64,000 nt of DNA from Melanopsichium pennsylvanicum (GCA_900208305.1 OAPG01000016.1:310001-374000), one strand, 5' to 3'. Numbered from the stretch's first letter, positions 32,927-43,456 are shown. Program-made: numbers and translations. Notes: generated by a model not told the origin, from the letters alone.

Positions 32927-35446
32927 ATGGAAGTCAGACATGATCAAAGGGTCCACAGGCAAAACTTGACGAAAAAAAAAAGTGTGGAACATGAGAAACT
33001 ATCAGACCTTGTTCGACTCGTACGTCTATGCTACCATTTCCCCTACCTTCGGACAGAAGAGTGGTCCCTCTGTTCAGCTTTCAGCATAGCAAGAATGGAA
33101 GCGGGTCAATTTGACGACGCTCCAGATCAAAGATCAGCTTACCAAATTGGTCAGCCTAATCATCAACAGCAGTTACACCTCAAAGCTGCCCAAGATTCAG
33201 ACAATGCCCAATCGCAAAAGCAGCGTCGAGATGAGATCTCTGATCTCCTCCGACCCTCTTCTGACGCCGAAGAGCTCGAAGACGGCGCTGATGATCACTT
33301 ATACTCAGAAGAGGACGAGCAAGAAGACTACGAAGCGGACATGACTGGCTACGGTGCGGTCGAGGATGCCGATTGGGAGCTCGCACGAGGAGATTTCACC
33401 AAACAATTTAATCGCTCGAGGCAGCTAGCTTCTGCTATTCAAAGCGCCGGCTCCACACATGCATCCGCTTCCACAAGCAATGGCGGAGCGGCCAATGCTA
33501 CACCTTTACCAGCGATGAACAGACGTAGAAGACCACCGCCAGCCGCTTTGTCTTCCAAGCTATCCACAACTGCTGCAGGAGCTGCCACGGCCGGCCCTTC
33601 CACATCGCAGTCTCGCACGGCATCTCAAATGGAATCTCTGTCCAAATTCGCCTCGCGAGTCTGCGTAGACGACATGTACGATCCTTCCTCAGCTATTGGC
33701 GGTGGCGTCAACTCCACTGTCCCACGCAAAGCCCTGGGTGGTCGTGATGCAGTACGAATCAAGGATAAAGCTGACCGAGCTACTGTGGAAGGCGTACTTG
33801 ATCCACGTACCATGGTGATTCTGTACAAGATGGTCAACAGAGGGCTGTTGGAAAGTGTGAACGGATGTATCAGTACGGGAAAAGAGGCCAACGTGTATCA
33901 CGCAGCCACGGCTGCCGATCCCTCGACTAGCGCAACTAACGATGGTGATGATCAAGCGGTCAAGGGTAGTCTTGCACTCAAGATTTACAAGACATCCATC
34001 CTCGTATTCAAAGATCGCGATCGCTACGTCTCTGGTGAGTTTCGTTTCCGTCACGGCTATGCAAAGCATAATCCGCGAAAGATGGTTCGGCTCTGGGCCG
34101 AGAAGGAAGCACGTAACCTAAAACGTATGGTTGCTGCTGGTCTACGTGCTCCCATCCCTGTGGAGCTTCGAGATCACGTGTTAGTGATGCAGTTCTTGGG
34201 CGACTCTGAAGGCTGGGCTTCTCCACGACTTAAGGATGCCGACGAGATGATTGGTGGAGACCCGAAGACATGGAGCCGTCTGTACAGGGAACTGCTCGCA
34301 AGTGTACGCATCATGTACCACGAGTGCAGATTGGTCCATGCGGATTTAAGCGAGTACAACATCTTGTACCACCAAGGTCATCTTTGGATCATTGATGTGA
34401 GTCAGTCGGTGGAGCACGATCATCCAAGAGCGTACGATTTCTTGAGGGCGGATATTGGGCATGTGAACGAATATTTTGCAAAGAGAGGAGTCAACACGTT
34501 GGGGATGAGGAGGACTTTTGAGTTTGTAGTTGCAGAACCGAAAGGCGAAGGGCAAAGGAAGGGAGGTAGGGCGGGTTTGGAGAAGCAAGATGCGGATTTT
34601 GTCCATGACGACACGCCGAACCCTAACGCTGTGCACGACGAGGAAATAAGGTCCAAGATCAGTGGCACTACCGCAACGATTCCAGCACCGGCTTGTGTCA
34701 CTTCGGAAGTGACAATCACCACCACCGCATCTGGTCCTGGAAGGAACAAGGTTATCGGAGGAGGCGCATGGTATACCGGCCTTGGTAATCCATCCACGAC
34801 CGCATCCGCATCCTCACACACAGGCGAGACCGAAACACAACTCATGGACACGCTCGAAGCTCTCATGCACCAACTATCGGTTGAACCTACTACTTCGAAC
34901 TCCTCCTCCGCTGCTCAATCTGAACAGGCGAACAAGGGTGATTCGAAGCAGGATGAAGAGGTGTTCAAAGCGACCTACATTCCCTTTTCCCTTCACGAAG
35001 TGGATGATCCGGAACGCGAGATTGAGTTGCAGAAGGAAAAGTCGACCACCAACGCCAAGTCTTCTAAGACTCGTGCTGCAGCTAGAGAGAGTCAAGATTT
35101 TGGATCATCAAAGGCTGCATTGGATGCGCTTCTTCCCTGCTCCGACCAGACCAAAGCATCTTCTGCGAAGTCAAAAGCTACAGCCGGACCTTTCGAAGAA
35201 TCAGGCATAGCAACAGATTCGTCGGATGATGACGATGATGATGGTTTCGATTCTGAAGCAGGAGAGCAAGGGGAAGGGGAAGAGAGGAAGTTTGTGCACC
35301 CCAAAGATGCAAAGTTGACAAAGGAGCAAGAAAAAACGCTCAAAAAGGAAGCCAAGAAAGCGACCAAAGAGGCCAACCGGGAAAAGCGCAAAACCAAAAT
35401 GCCTAAAGCTGAAAAGAAGAGGCGGATGAAGAAGAGTCACAAGTGA
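32927..35446 (+). CDS. RIO1: RIO1 atypical serine kinase/ATPase
   Basis: 839 residues from the first ATG. A second in-frame ATG at 33095 (residue 57, MEAGQFDDAP) has an equally good context and may be the true start, since the first 56 residues look unconserved. The Rio1 domain (about 270-560) contains GCISTGKEANVYHA in place of a normal P-loop, LALKIYKTSILVFKDRDRY, the catalytic LVHADLSEYNIL and IDVSQSVEHDHP. These distinguish Rio1 from Rio2. The N-terminus is acidic. The C-terminus after about 570 is long, Ser-rich and then very Lys-rich. Rio1 acts in the last cytoplasmic steps of 40S maturation (20S to 18S cleavage, release of trans-acting factors). Convergent with the HOS3-like gene. Confidence 0.95.
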   Translation: MEVRHDQRVHRQNLTKKKSVEHEKLSDLVRLVRLCYHFPYLRTEEWSLCSAFSIARMEAGQFDDAPDQRSAYQIGQPNHQQQLHLKAAQDSDNAQSQKQRRDEISDLLRPSSDAEELEDGADDHLYSEEDEQEDYEADMTGYGAVEDADWELARGDFTKQFNRSRQLASAIQSAGSTHASASTSNGGAANATPLPAMNRRRRPPPAALSSKLSTTAAGAATAGPSTSQSRTASQMESLSKFASRVCVDDMYDPSSAIGGGVNSTVPRKALGGRDAVRIKDKADRATVEGVLDPRTMVILYKMVNRGLLESVNGCISTGKEANVYHAATAADPSTSATNDGDDQAVKGSLALKIYKTSILVFKDRDRYVSGEFRFRHGYAKHNPRKMVRLWAEKEARNLKRMVAAGLRAPIPVELRDHVLVMQFLGDSEGWASPRLKDADEMIGGDPKTWSRLYRELLASVRIMYHECRLVHADLSEYNILYHQGHLWIIDVSQSVEHDHPRAYDFLRADIGHVNEYFAKRGVNTLGMRRTFEFVVAEPKGEGQRKGGRAGLEKQDADFVHDDTPNPNAVHDEEIRSKISGTTATIPAPACVTSEVTITTTASGPGRNKVIGGGAWYTGLGNPSTTASASSHTGETETQLMDTLEALMHQLSVEPTTSNSSSAAQSEQANKGDSKQDEEVFKATYIPFSLHEVDDPEREIELQKEKSTTNAKSSKTRAAARESQDFGSSKAALDALLPCSDQTKASSAKSKATAGPFEESGIATDSSDDDDDDGFDSEAGEQGEGEERKFVHPKDAKLTKEQEKTLKKEAKKATKEANREKRKTKMPKAEKKRRMKKSHK

Positions 35447-35746
35447 ACAGTGAATCAAAAAGGGTAGGACGCTCTTGCACGCAAAACAAGATGCTCTGTT
35501 TCGATTTCATGGTTTGTATTCTTAGCTGTCGATTTAGAGAGACCTTGGTGACATAGCAATGTGACAGTTCTCCCCAAGCAAATTGAGATCAAGTGAGAGT
35601 GATGCGCAATGAGTGAGATTTGCCCTCGAGAATGGTGTGTTCGTCACCAGCATCAGGAGAAATCAGGGTTGGTGCGAAAAGTGAGATGTGGGCAAGTGTG
35701 GATAGAGCCAAGGTGGGGCCGATTGCTGGTCTAGTGCCACCTGCTG

Positions 35747-38700
35747 CTACTGCTCTTGCTGGGACTCTTGTGCGTGTCTAATTGGTGAAGTCCCCGGCTT
35801 GGCCAAGGTAGGGTGCTCGAGATTGATCCCTAAGAATGCGCTAAATTTGCTACTAAAACCTCCTGGCATTCCCTTTTCCTCACTTCCGCGGCTTCTGCTA
35901 TCTTTTCTCTGCAAAGGGAAGTACTCTTGCGATGCTACCGCTGCTGCTCCTCCGACAGGACCGTTTCCATCCAAAGCAAATGCTTCGGGATCGGGACTCC
36001 CCTCCGCATCCCTGTCCTCATCTCCATTCGCGAACCGAAGCGCTTGGCCACTCGGAGAGTCCAACCCTAGTAGATCTTTGGGCGAGCCAAGAACGTGACG
36101 AGTGTTGGCATCCAAAATCTGATCGCGAACCGACATGGCGTCGACTAGCGTGACTGCTTCCGCGGTCAGCGCAGGGGATTGGGGGTTGGACGAGGTGGCG
36201 ATGAATGGTAAAGCGTTGTTTGTAGGGACTGTTTCGGTGGGCGGCAGGTAGCTGCCATTTCCGGTGGACTCCGTCTTGACACCAACGAATGGTATTTTGG
36301 TCACAAAAGCCGCTGCAAGTGGTTGATACGCATCGGTAACAGGTACGATTTGGGCGTCCTTTGATGCTGATTGCGCTGGTACCACTTGCTCGTGCTGTTG
36401 TGTCGGCTTGGGCATTTCAGATGTCGGTGTTGGTGGCAAAGGAAGTGTCTGTGAAGGCAGGACCGTCGAAGTTGGCACCATGGTCGACTTTGTGGGGGTA
36501 TCTGTGTGCATCGACTCATCTCCTTGTGTCTCGCGATTGGCAGGTGTCGATGGCGCATCGAACGGCCCACTGCCCCTCGCCGCCACCACCTTACTTGGAG
36601 ACTCTCTCTTGCTTGGGCTCTCTTTCTTGGCTCTGGTCGGCGTAGCTTTCGCCGGACTTGCAATTCTTCGGGTTGATGAACTTGCCTGCGGTGTTGGAGC
36701 GCTCTCAAAAGCAGGTCGGCGTGCGATTCTTTCACGCAACACTCTACCCGTAGCACCGATCGTCGCTGGACTGTTTGAAGTGCTCGACACGGTACTCGGC
36801 CTACCGCCTGCAGTACCGCGTTGACCAGCTGACATTCCTAGAGGTACAACCTGCTTGTTGCCACAAGCCGTTTCAAAGGCAGCGAAAGCTCTCGAAGTCG
36901 TCGCTAGCCAAGGAGCCAATTCGGCCTGTCTCCTTTTCGGGGTCGTGTTCGCACTCCCACCCAAAGCGGCGGCGGCCGCATGGGCAGCCATCTTCTTGGC
37001 CATCTTCTCAACCGCAATTAGATTCTCCAGCTTCCAATACTCGGTCTCATCTTCACCTCTCGTGCTTGAACTTGGCTCTGGTTCAGCGCTACAAACAGCA
37101 AGCCCGGTGACATGCGCCAGCGCAGCAGAACACAATGCGCGGTCGCTGTAGCCTCCTTCGAGAACAGAGACAAGCTTTCCTTGAGCATGGGCGTCAGCGA
37201 AGGAAACGGCGTCGCGGGCGAAAGTGTGGTAGAACGACGGAGGCACATGTTTACCGTGCCGTTGCATCCCGGGGTATTCGTAGGAGCAAGCATCGAAGCC
37301 GGCAGAGATCAGGATGAGGGTGTTCTCCGGGTTGGCAGAGGTGGACGTGAGGAAGCGGGCGGCTTTGCTGAAGATGATTTTGTACTTTTCCTCGTACAGC
37401 CGATGGAAGTCGTGCTCATTGCGATAATGGTCGAGGTGGACTGTGCATGCGGACAAGCGCGTTGATAGTGGGTAACAGAAGCAAAGTTTGGTCAGTGGTA
37501 TATTCTTCGTCGCCATCCGCAAGAGATGGAAGGTGATTCCGCTTTCAGATTGACCCGACGCCTCATATCATCAGGAATACCAAAAAGGCGCTAGTGTTGC
37601 AGAATTTGCACCGACATAGACCGCCGATATGATCCTATGAGTATAATTTTTGCGTCAAGAGACTGCCAATCGCCATAGACGTGGCCTTCGTCGGACCTTT
37701 TACCATTATGTATGTATAATCCCAGGCATCCAATCCCCTTTCTTGCGTCAAAAATTTTGATTCTACGATCAGGAAGCTCTGTACTTACTGTTCCAAATCC
37801 ATTGCCCATGGGCGCCCTCGACGCAAACGCTGGCATCCTTGATCATGCTCATATCCCCGTCTTCACATGGGAAACTCTCAATGTCATGCAAGCTACTGTA
37901 GAACAGTCTTAAACCCCGCCTCCCCGCCCGTTTCTTCACTTGCTCTTCGTCCCATCCGCTCAAAGCCACCTTGGCGAGCTTGCTTGCATGCGCTCTACCA
38001 CTTCCAGCACCCAGTGCTCGTCTCGCTCGGTCCAACGCAGCAGATCGGAGCGAAGCAATACGTTCTGCACGCTCCTCGTCGTGTTTGTTCGCGTCCGAGT
38101 TGATGCGCCAAGCGAGGTTTTGCGTGCCGTTTCCGTGGTGCAGGTCGATATCGAAGATCACGACTCGATCGATGGAGTGCGTTAGATAGGCATGAGAGGC
38201 GGCCACGATGGCATTGTTTACCCAGCAGAAGCCTTGAGGCGTGCTTCCGGAACAGTGATGGCCAGGTGGACGACACAGGACAAAGGCTCTCTTTGCTGGT
38301 GGAGCCACTTCCTCAGAGGCTTGTTCAGATGTATCTGCGAAGTTGGACGCTTGGAACTTTATCTCTTTCAATAGAGTCGATCCTGTGTGAAGAGATCCGT
38401 TTGTGGCTGCTTGCACAACGCGGTCAACAGCTTCGCAACAAGCACCCATGGCGTGCCGAATGGCTTCTGACGAACCACCGTCCAAACTCTGCTCGTTTTG
38501 TGGGCCAGCGAGATAAAGATCTCCTTGGGGCAGATGCTCGGGTACTTCAGAGGGATATATAGCGTCGTCCCCTTCGCCATCGCTGGATGTGTATGTTTCG
38601 CTGTCGTCTGGTATGGATCTGGCAGGGGATGAATAGTTGGGTTTGGTCTGCGATGCTGGTGGGCGATTAGGTGCTCGGCTACAGAGGTATTCCAAGTAGG

Positions 38701-39730
38701 CAGCATGTGATGTTTGAGTTGCAGAGGCAGGTGCTGCAGACTGGAGAGGTGTCACTTCTGCTGAGGTTGCTACAGATGAAGGTGTTGGTGTGACTTGTCG
38801 TTCCCAAATTGGCGCGCTCGAGCTGGTATGCAGCGTTGTGGTCGTTGAAGACAAGGTGGCAGGGAAGGTTGAGACACGTGCGCGGGCATCGTGACGCTTT
38901 TGCTTTGCTTGATCGTAAGCACTGTCGAGGACGGAAACAAGCTCGTCCGAGTGAGCATGAGCGCAGGCTACGGCTGGGTGAGGTGGATCGAGCGGTAGGG
39001 ATCTTGTCGATTGCAAGACGCGGAACTTTTGCTGAGGCTGGGCTGGTGTGGATTGGGCTAGTACGCTGCTTTGAACAGAGAGGGAGCTGAGACGTGCTAC
39101 AAGATCGTCGTCGTCCAGTGTAGGTTTGTCGATTGATGGCACGGGTTGCATTGATGCGGCAGCAGCAGAGTCAGCTGCCGTACAATTGTTGGAGCCAGTG
39201 GTGGAAACTGGCGGCTGCGGTTTAGAAGATTTGCCGATAGCGGTAGCGACACCGAGGAGAACAGCACGGATACGCTCGGGGCGTTCTACGATCAAGCTCT
39301 TGTCGACACCACGCACATACTTGTGATTGAGTACGGAAGGTGCTAGCAGCACATCGAGTTGTGCAGCGTGTTGAGGAGCCGGTGGAGTAGTCGCAGTTGG
39401 ATTTGACATGCTTGTGCTCCAGTCAGCGCTGTTACTGATCGAAGCATTGTCGGTGGCTTGAGGAAGTGTTCCGGCGTGCAGAGAGCCGTCATTCGGGGTG
39501 GCTAGGAGGGGTGGTATCTTTACATTCATGTCTGAGTTTGACTGAGGAGGATTCTGGGCCGAAGGAATATTGGATGCTTCAGGAGTGTTTGCTCGAGAGC
39601 GGTTGGGTATCTTGACGATGAAGACCATGTCTTCGTCGACTTGTGCCGTCAAGGCTGTTGGTGGTGGGGAGTGACATGGTAACACAAAAGACCAAACCAC
39701 ATTTGAAATGGTGCAAATAAAGTCATGCAT
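35747..39730 (-). CDS. HOS3: HOS3-type class II histone deacetylase
   Basis: Two exons, 39730-37789 and 37440-35747, joined across a 348-nt intron (donor GTAAGT, acceptor GCACAG). The join restores WIWNIHLDHY in frame and gives 1211 residues. A later ATG at 39628 (MVFIVKIPNRS) has a better context and may be the real start. Catalytic motifs: CRPPGHHCSGSTPQGFCWVN, IFDIDLHHGNGTQN, FYSSLHDIESFPCEDGD, ISAGFDACSYEYPGMQRHG and VSVLEGGYS, so zinc and charge-relay residues are intact. A non-conserved insert of roughly 250 residues lies between the N-terminal HDAC segment (about 125-170) and GHHC. The C-terminal 400 residues are low-complexity. Hos3 proteins deacetylate histones and are active as homodimers in yeast; one report links yeast Hos3 to the bud neck. 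Confidence 0.93.
37441..37788 (-). other. HOS3: intron of the HOS3-like gene
   Basis: GTAAGT at the 5' end and GCATGCACAG at the 3' end; 348 nt, long for this window, where most genes have no intron. All frames contain stops, and skipping it restores a continuous HDAC domain. Confidence 0.9.
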
Positions 39731-40150
39731 TCGACGCAGGGACCATCATGTACATGTCCCTTTCTGTTTTTTTTTTTGGGATTGTCGACGCGTTCTTGAC
39801 TGCAGTGGGACACTCTCTTACCCCACGCCTCGTTCTTTCACGCAGATCCAAATTTACTCACATCGATCGAAATTTGTCCTACTCTGTGCCAAGTGACTCA
39901 CGCTTAACGCAGTTAAACGGGTCCTTTCTACGTTTTAGATGCAGGTCTAACACTGCTGCATCCTGAATTGGCATCAAATGCATCAGATCATGAGCCGGTT
40001 TGGCTGATACAGGGTTCCTGGGACCTTGGACACCAATGATACAACTGATCTATGCCTACAGCACAATTCATGATGATGCCAATCATGCTGTGTCCATCAT
40101 ATGGTGTCACTTGGCTCAGATCATAATAGATGCAGACCAACTAGGTCATT
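39731..40150. other. HOS3-like upstream region passing into repeat-relic DNA
   Basis: The first 230 bp are ordinary promoter-like sequence. From about 39960 the sequence becomes CpG-poor and TG/CA-rich like the relic at 41050-42030, which suggests the hairpin at 40151-41049 sits inside an older repeat. Confidence 0.45.
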
Positions 40151-40628
40151 GTTAGTGCCCCACCAACCGTAGTCCAAAGAGTGGGCGCTTGGCCCCCTGT
40201 TAAGGCTGCAGGGTCTAGATACCGCGGGCGGCTACAGCCGGGATGGAGGCTACGGGTACGGAGAGGTCGTAGGCGGGGGCGACACAGGCGGTCGGGGGTC
40301 AGAGCACACTACTGCGTTGCTATAGAGCTAACTAAGTAATACATGCGACGAGGTCCGGAGGCAACCTCATGTCAGGCGGGGGGCGGGGTGGTAAGGTACA
40401 GGAGCTATCGGTCACTTCCCACCGCGGCGTTACAATGTTAGGTCGCCGACGGTCGTATTCTACGTGCGGAGGGGCCAGCCGCGGTTGGGCGGTAGGAGGA
40501 TCGTGTCAGGCCGACCGCTCCGCCGCGAGGGGTCCGGAGAGGGTCGGTCGGGGCCCGATCACGACGATCGCTCAATCGGGAGGGGGGCCGAGCACCCCCT
40601 CTTTGGACTCCGGTTGGTAGGCACTAAC
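40151..40628. mobile_element. short element with about 46-bp terminal inverted repeats (MITE-like)
   Basis: Left end 40151-40197 starts GTTAGTGCCCCACCAACCG; right end 40583-40628 ends CGGTTGGTAGGCACTAAC, its imperfect reverse complement over about 46 bp. The 385-bp interior is GC- and CpG-rich and has no convincing coding capacity, so it resembles a non-autonomous DNA element. No target-site duplication was found at its edges. Its interior is repeated in inverted orientation immediately to the right. Confidence 0.65.
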
Positions 40629-40629
40629 A

Positions 40630-41049
40630 CCCCCCCTCCCGATTGAGCAACCGTCGCAATCAAGCCACGACCAATCCTCTCTGGATCCCTCGCAGAGGAG
40701 CAGTTGGCCTAACACAACCCTCCTACCGTCCAACCGCGGCTGGCCCCTCCGTAAGCAGAACATGGCTGTTGGCAATCTAACATTGTAGCGCCGCGGTGGG
40801 AGGTAGTTACCGCAGTTGGCACGGGAGGTGGTCAATAGTTCTTGGACCTTACCACCCTGCCCCCGCCTGACATGAGGTTGCCTCCGGACCTTGTCGCATG
40901 TATTACTTAGTTAGCTCTATAGCAACGCAGTAGTGTGCACTGACCCTTGACCGCCTGTGTTGCCTACGCCTACAACCTCTCCGTACCCGTAGACCCTACT
41001 CCGGCTGTAGCCGCCCCGCGGTACCTAGACCCTACAGCCTTAACATAGG
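40630..41049. repeat. inverted, CpG-decayed second copy of the element interior
   Basis: Together with 40196-40587 it forms a long imperfect palindrome with a 42-bp spacer. It covers the whole interior of the left element but lacks the terminal repeats. Many CG sites of the left arm are TG or CA here, so this copy is older or has been mutated selectively. Transcribed, the pair would fold into a hairpin of about 390 bp. Confidence 0.85.
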
Positions 41050-42030
41050 CGGAACCTCAACTGCGGCAACAGAACCCACACTGTAGCCTTATCAGACAAC
41101 AACAACAGCTCCCAAGTTTGCAGGAGACGTTGTAGACATTGACCAGTGCATGCATTAAGGACACTCATGTGCAGCGCAGGTCACACAATCATCTAGACAA
41201 GCCACACTACCGCTGAACAGAGTGTTCACAGCAGCTAGTCAACTTGGAACGGTTCCAGCAGGTCTTGGCACAAACCAGATAGAAAATGCACTTCCAGCAG
41301 GTTCATTTCAGAATGCAATAAAACCCCAGATTTAATCAGGTTCCATTGGATATTAAATAGAACCCCACATTAGGCACATTGGTAACGCTAACCCTAATGA
41401 TAAAACCCCAGATTTCATCAAATATTAAACAGAACCCCAAGTTAGGCACATTGGCCCCTGACACTAACCACATCTCAACATGGGCTTGCTTGCTACTCAT
41501 GAATACTTCTTTGGTACACATGCAATAACATGGTCAGTCTCTTTGGCCGCAGTCATGGCTCAACCATGCTAATGTGAGAGCATTACTGGTATCATGTACA
41601 TCTGCCTCACATATGCAAGGCATCAGCATTGCACAAAATTGCCCTCAACTATGCATGGAAGAGATGGGGCCTCCTTTTCATGACAACCAACATTCAATTC
41701 AGACAAAATTAAGATAAAACAATGCCACAATATGAGCATGATAGCAATATTACGTGAGATCCAGACCTGTGACCAGCAAGATGGCAAGATTGGCAATTGG
41801 TCCTGCATCACCCAGGCAACCCTTTGTTTAGACACACCATTCCTTGTCTCTTATAGAGGGTTCTTGTGCAGGCATACAATGACTGACTCAAAAATGGTGT
41901 CAAGGGGCACAGATCTCAAGGAATTTACATGTGGCTGTAAATTGGACAAACCCAAAAATATTACAATCTCACAAGAGCTACATGGTATTGCATCGAAATT
42001 TTGTCTCAAAACTCGAAAGAACAAAAAATA
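41050..42030. repeat. CpG-depleted repeat relic with an internal tandem duplication
   Basis: By hand count 41461-42000 has 3 CpG in 540 bp and 41101-41460 has 5 in 360 bp. 41046-41071 matches the relic at 13963-13988. An internal duplication places AAAACCCCAGATTT..ATCA, ATATTAAA.AGAACCCCA and TTAGGCACATTGG twice, at 41319-41382 and 41402-41454. No reading frame with family resemblance. Probably an old transposon. Confidence 0.6.
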
Positions 42031-42039
42031 TTAAAGCAG

Positions 42040-42158
42040 TGCTCCTTACCTGGGTCGAACAGGTGACCTCCCGATTTTACTATCCACTGCACACAGTGGC
42101 GACTGTAGTAAGAACTGATTCTTCAGTCGGACGCTCGTACCAACTGAGCTAAAGAAGC
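42040..42158 (-). tRNA. tRNA-Phe(GAA): tRNA-Phe (anticodon GAA) with a 45-nt intron, second copy
   Basis: The reverse complement of the tRNA at 9342-9460, with the same 119-bp length, stems, loops and anticodon. The intron lies at 42076-42120 and differs from the first copy at one base (TATGCAG versus TGTGCAG). An A-run at about 42022-42028 on the plus strand supplies the Pol III terminator. It sits at the edge of the repeat relic. Confidence 0.96.
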
Positions 42159-42314
42159 GTGTTACCGATGCCCACCCATTTAACAATTATATACGTTATT
42201 CAAAAAGCGAAAAGAGCTGCAGGGATCACGTCCTACGAATGCCTCCACCTTTTTGGATTAGTGATCATCTCTCTTCTTACCATCAACAGCGTCCCCATCT
42301 CATCGGTCTCAATC

Positions 42315-43337
42315 ATGGTAGCCACTCTTCTCACAAGGCCGACGTTGCTGCGCGGCATCGCTGTATCATCGCCACGAGCAACTAATGTAGGCCTGGCCTC
42401 TTCTTCCTCTTTCACCGCTACCCTTTTGGTCGCACGATCCATTCACACCCAGCCCAAAACCTCTCTTCCTTGTCGCTTTCTTCCACTCAAGACGTTCGGA
42501 GGAGGTCTAGTTGCTGCTGGATCTGGCTTCTATTACTTCAACTCTACTCCCGATTCCGCTTCATCCACCCGCTCTTTCAGCGTCTATTCCCCCAACGAAT
42601 CCGAGAAGCAAGTCACAGGCAGCAGCACCCTCATCCGCCCTGCATCTCCTGCTGCGCCACGACGTCAAACGGTAAACCTAGTCTTTCTCACCTCAAATAG
42701 CACCGGCAAAGGTCTTGTAAAGAGCCTCGTTTCCAATCTTACCAGCACCGGATCGGGCGATGCAGAAAAATGGTACCCTTGGATGGGATACTTCCGAGAG
42801 GCAGGATATGATTGTTTATCCATGAACCTCGCTTTGCCTCTCAACGCTCAGGCGAATGTCGATGAAAAGAGCTACGAAGGAGCGGAAAGAACTACAAGTC
42901 TTTTGGCGGATGAACTTCACACACAAATCCGATTGAGTAATCTTCAACGTCAACCCGTACTCTTCGTACATCACTCTGCCGATTCGGACCCTGCTTCCAC
43001 AAGTCAGATCGTCAGTAGCTACATCGAGCCGGCTAAAAGTAGTTCAGGTGGAGGCAGCGGAGCAGGATTCCTCAGTAAACTCTTTGGCGGTGGTGGAATG
43101 TTTGGGTCCCGTCCAGCCATCAGTGGCCTAGTTGTCATCAGTGATTTAGATGACGCAAGCGCTCTTACGTTGTTTGGAAAGCATCCTAAGCTCAACACAC
43201 TCATCGTAGCCAACGGTGGAGCAAACACAAAAAGCCATCAGGGCAAAATCACGATTCTGGATGCAGAGGGAAGAAGCAGTGAAAAGATTGTCAAAGACGT
43301 CGAACGCTGGTTAATCAAGGAAGGCTACGAAGGTTGA
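42315..43337 (+). CDS. probable mitochondrial membrane protein with an alpha/beta-hydrolase-like fold
   Basis: 340 residues from the ATG at 42315. The first 45 residues are rich in Arg, Ser, Leu and Ala with no acidic residues, typical of a mitochondrial presequence. A Gly-rich hydrophobic segment at about 60-75 (FGGGLVAAGSGFYYF) may span the inner membrane. The rest has alternating strands and helices suggestive of an alpha/beta hydrolase (VNLVFLTSNSTGKGLVKSL, WYPWMGYFREAGYDCLSMNL, PVLFVHHSADSD, ISGLVVISDLDD), but no GxSxG nucleophile motif is visible. I do not recognise a named family. Convergent with the PQ-loop gene, 119 bp apart. Confidence 0.72.
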   Translation: MVATLLTRPTLLRGIAVSSPRATNVGLASSSSFTATLLVARSIHTQPKTSLPCRFLPLKTFGGGLVAAGSGFYYFNSTPDSASSTRSFSVYSPNESEKQVTGSSTLIRPASPAAPRRQTVNLVFLTSNSTGKGLVKSLVSNLTSTGSGDAEKWYPWMGYFREAGYDCLSMNLALPLNAQANVDEKSYEGAERTTSLLADELHTQIRLSNLQRQPVLFVHHSADSDPASTSQIVSSYIEPAKSSSGGGSGAGFLSKLFGGGGMFGSRPAISGLVVISDLDDASALTLFGKHPKLNTLIVANGGANTKSHQGKITILDAEGRSSEKIVKDVERWLIKEGYEG

Positions 43338-43456
43338 TCGCACCCTCAGCACTGGAAGGCCACGGAAATGTGAAGGATTGTGTATTGTACCGCAATGTGA
43401 TGCTGACAAGTAAAAGTACAGTGGTGCGCGTGCTAATTTATTCAGAGACTGAAGTT

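Noticed and set aside
40369..40835. Open frames within the palindrome, on both strands
   Set aside because: They are mirror images of one GC-rich repeat, have no homology to known proteins and are interrupted in the other arm.
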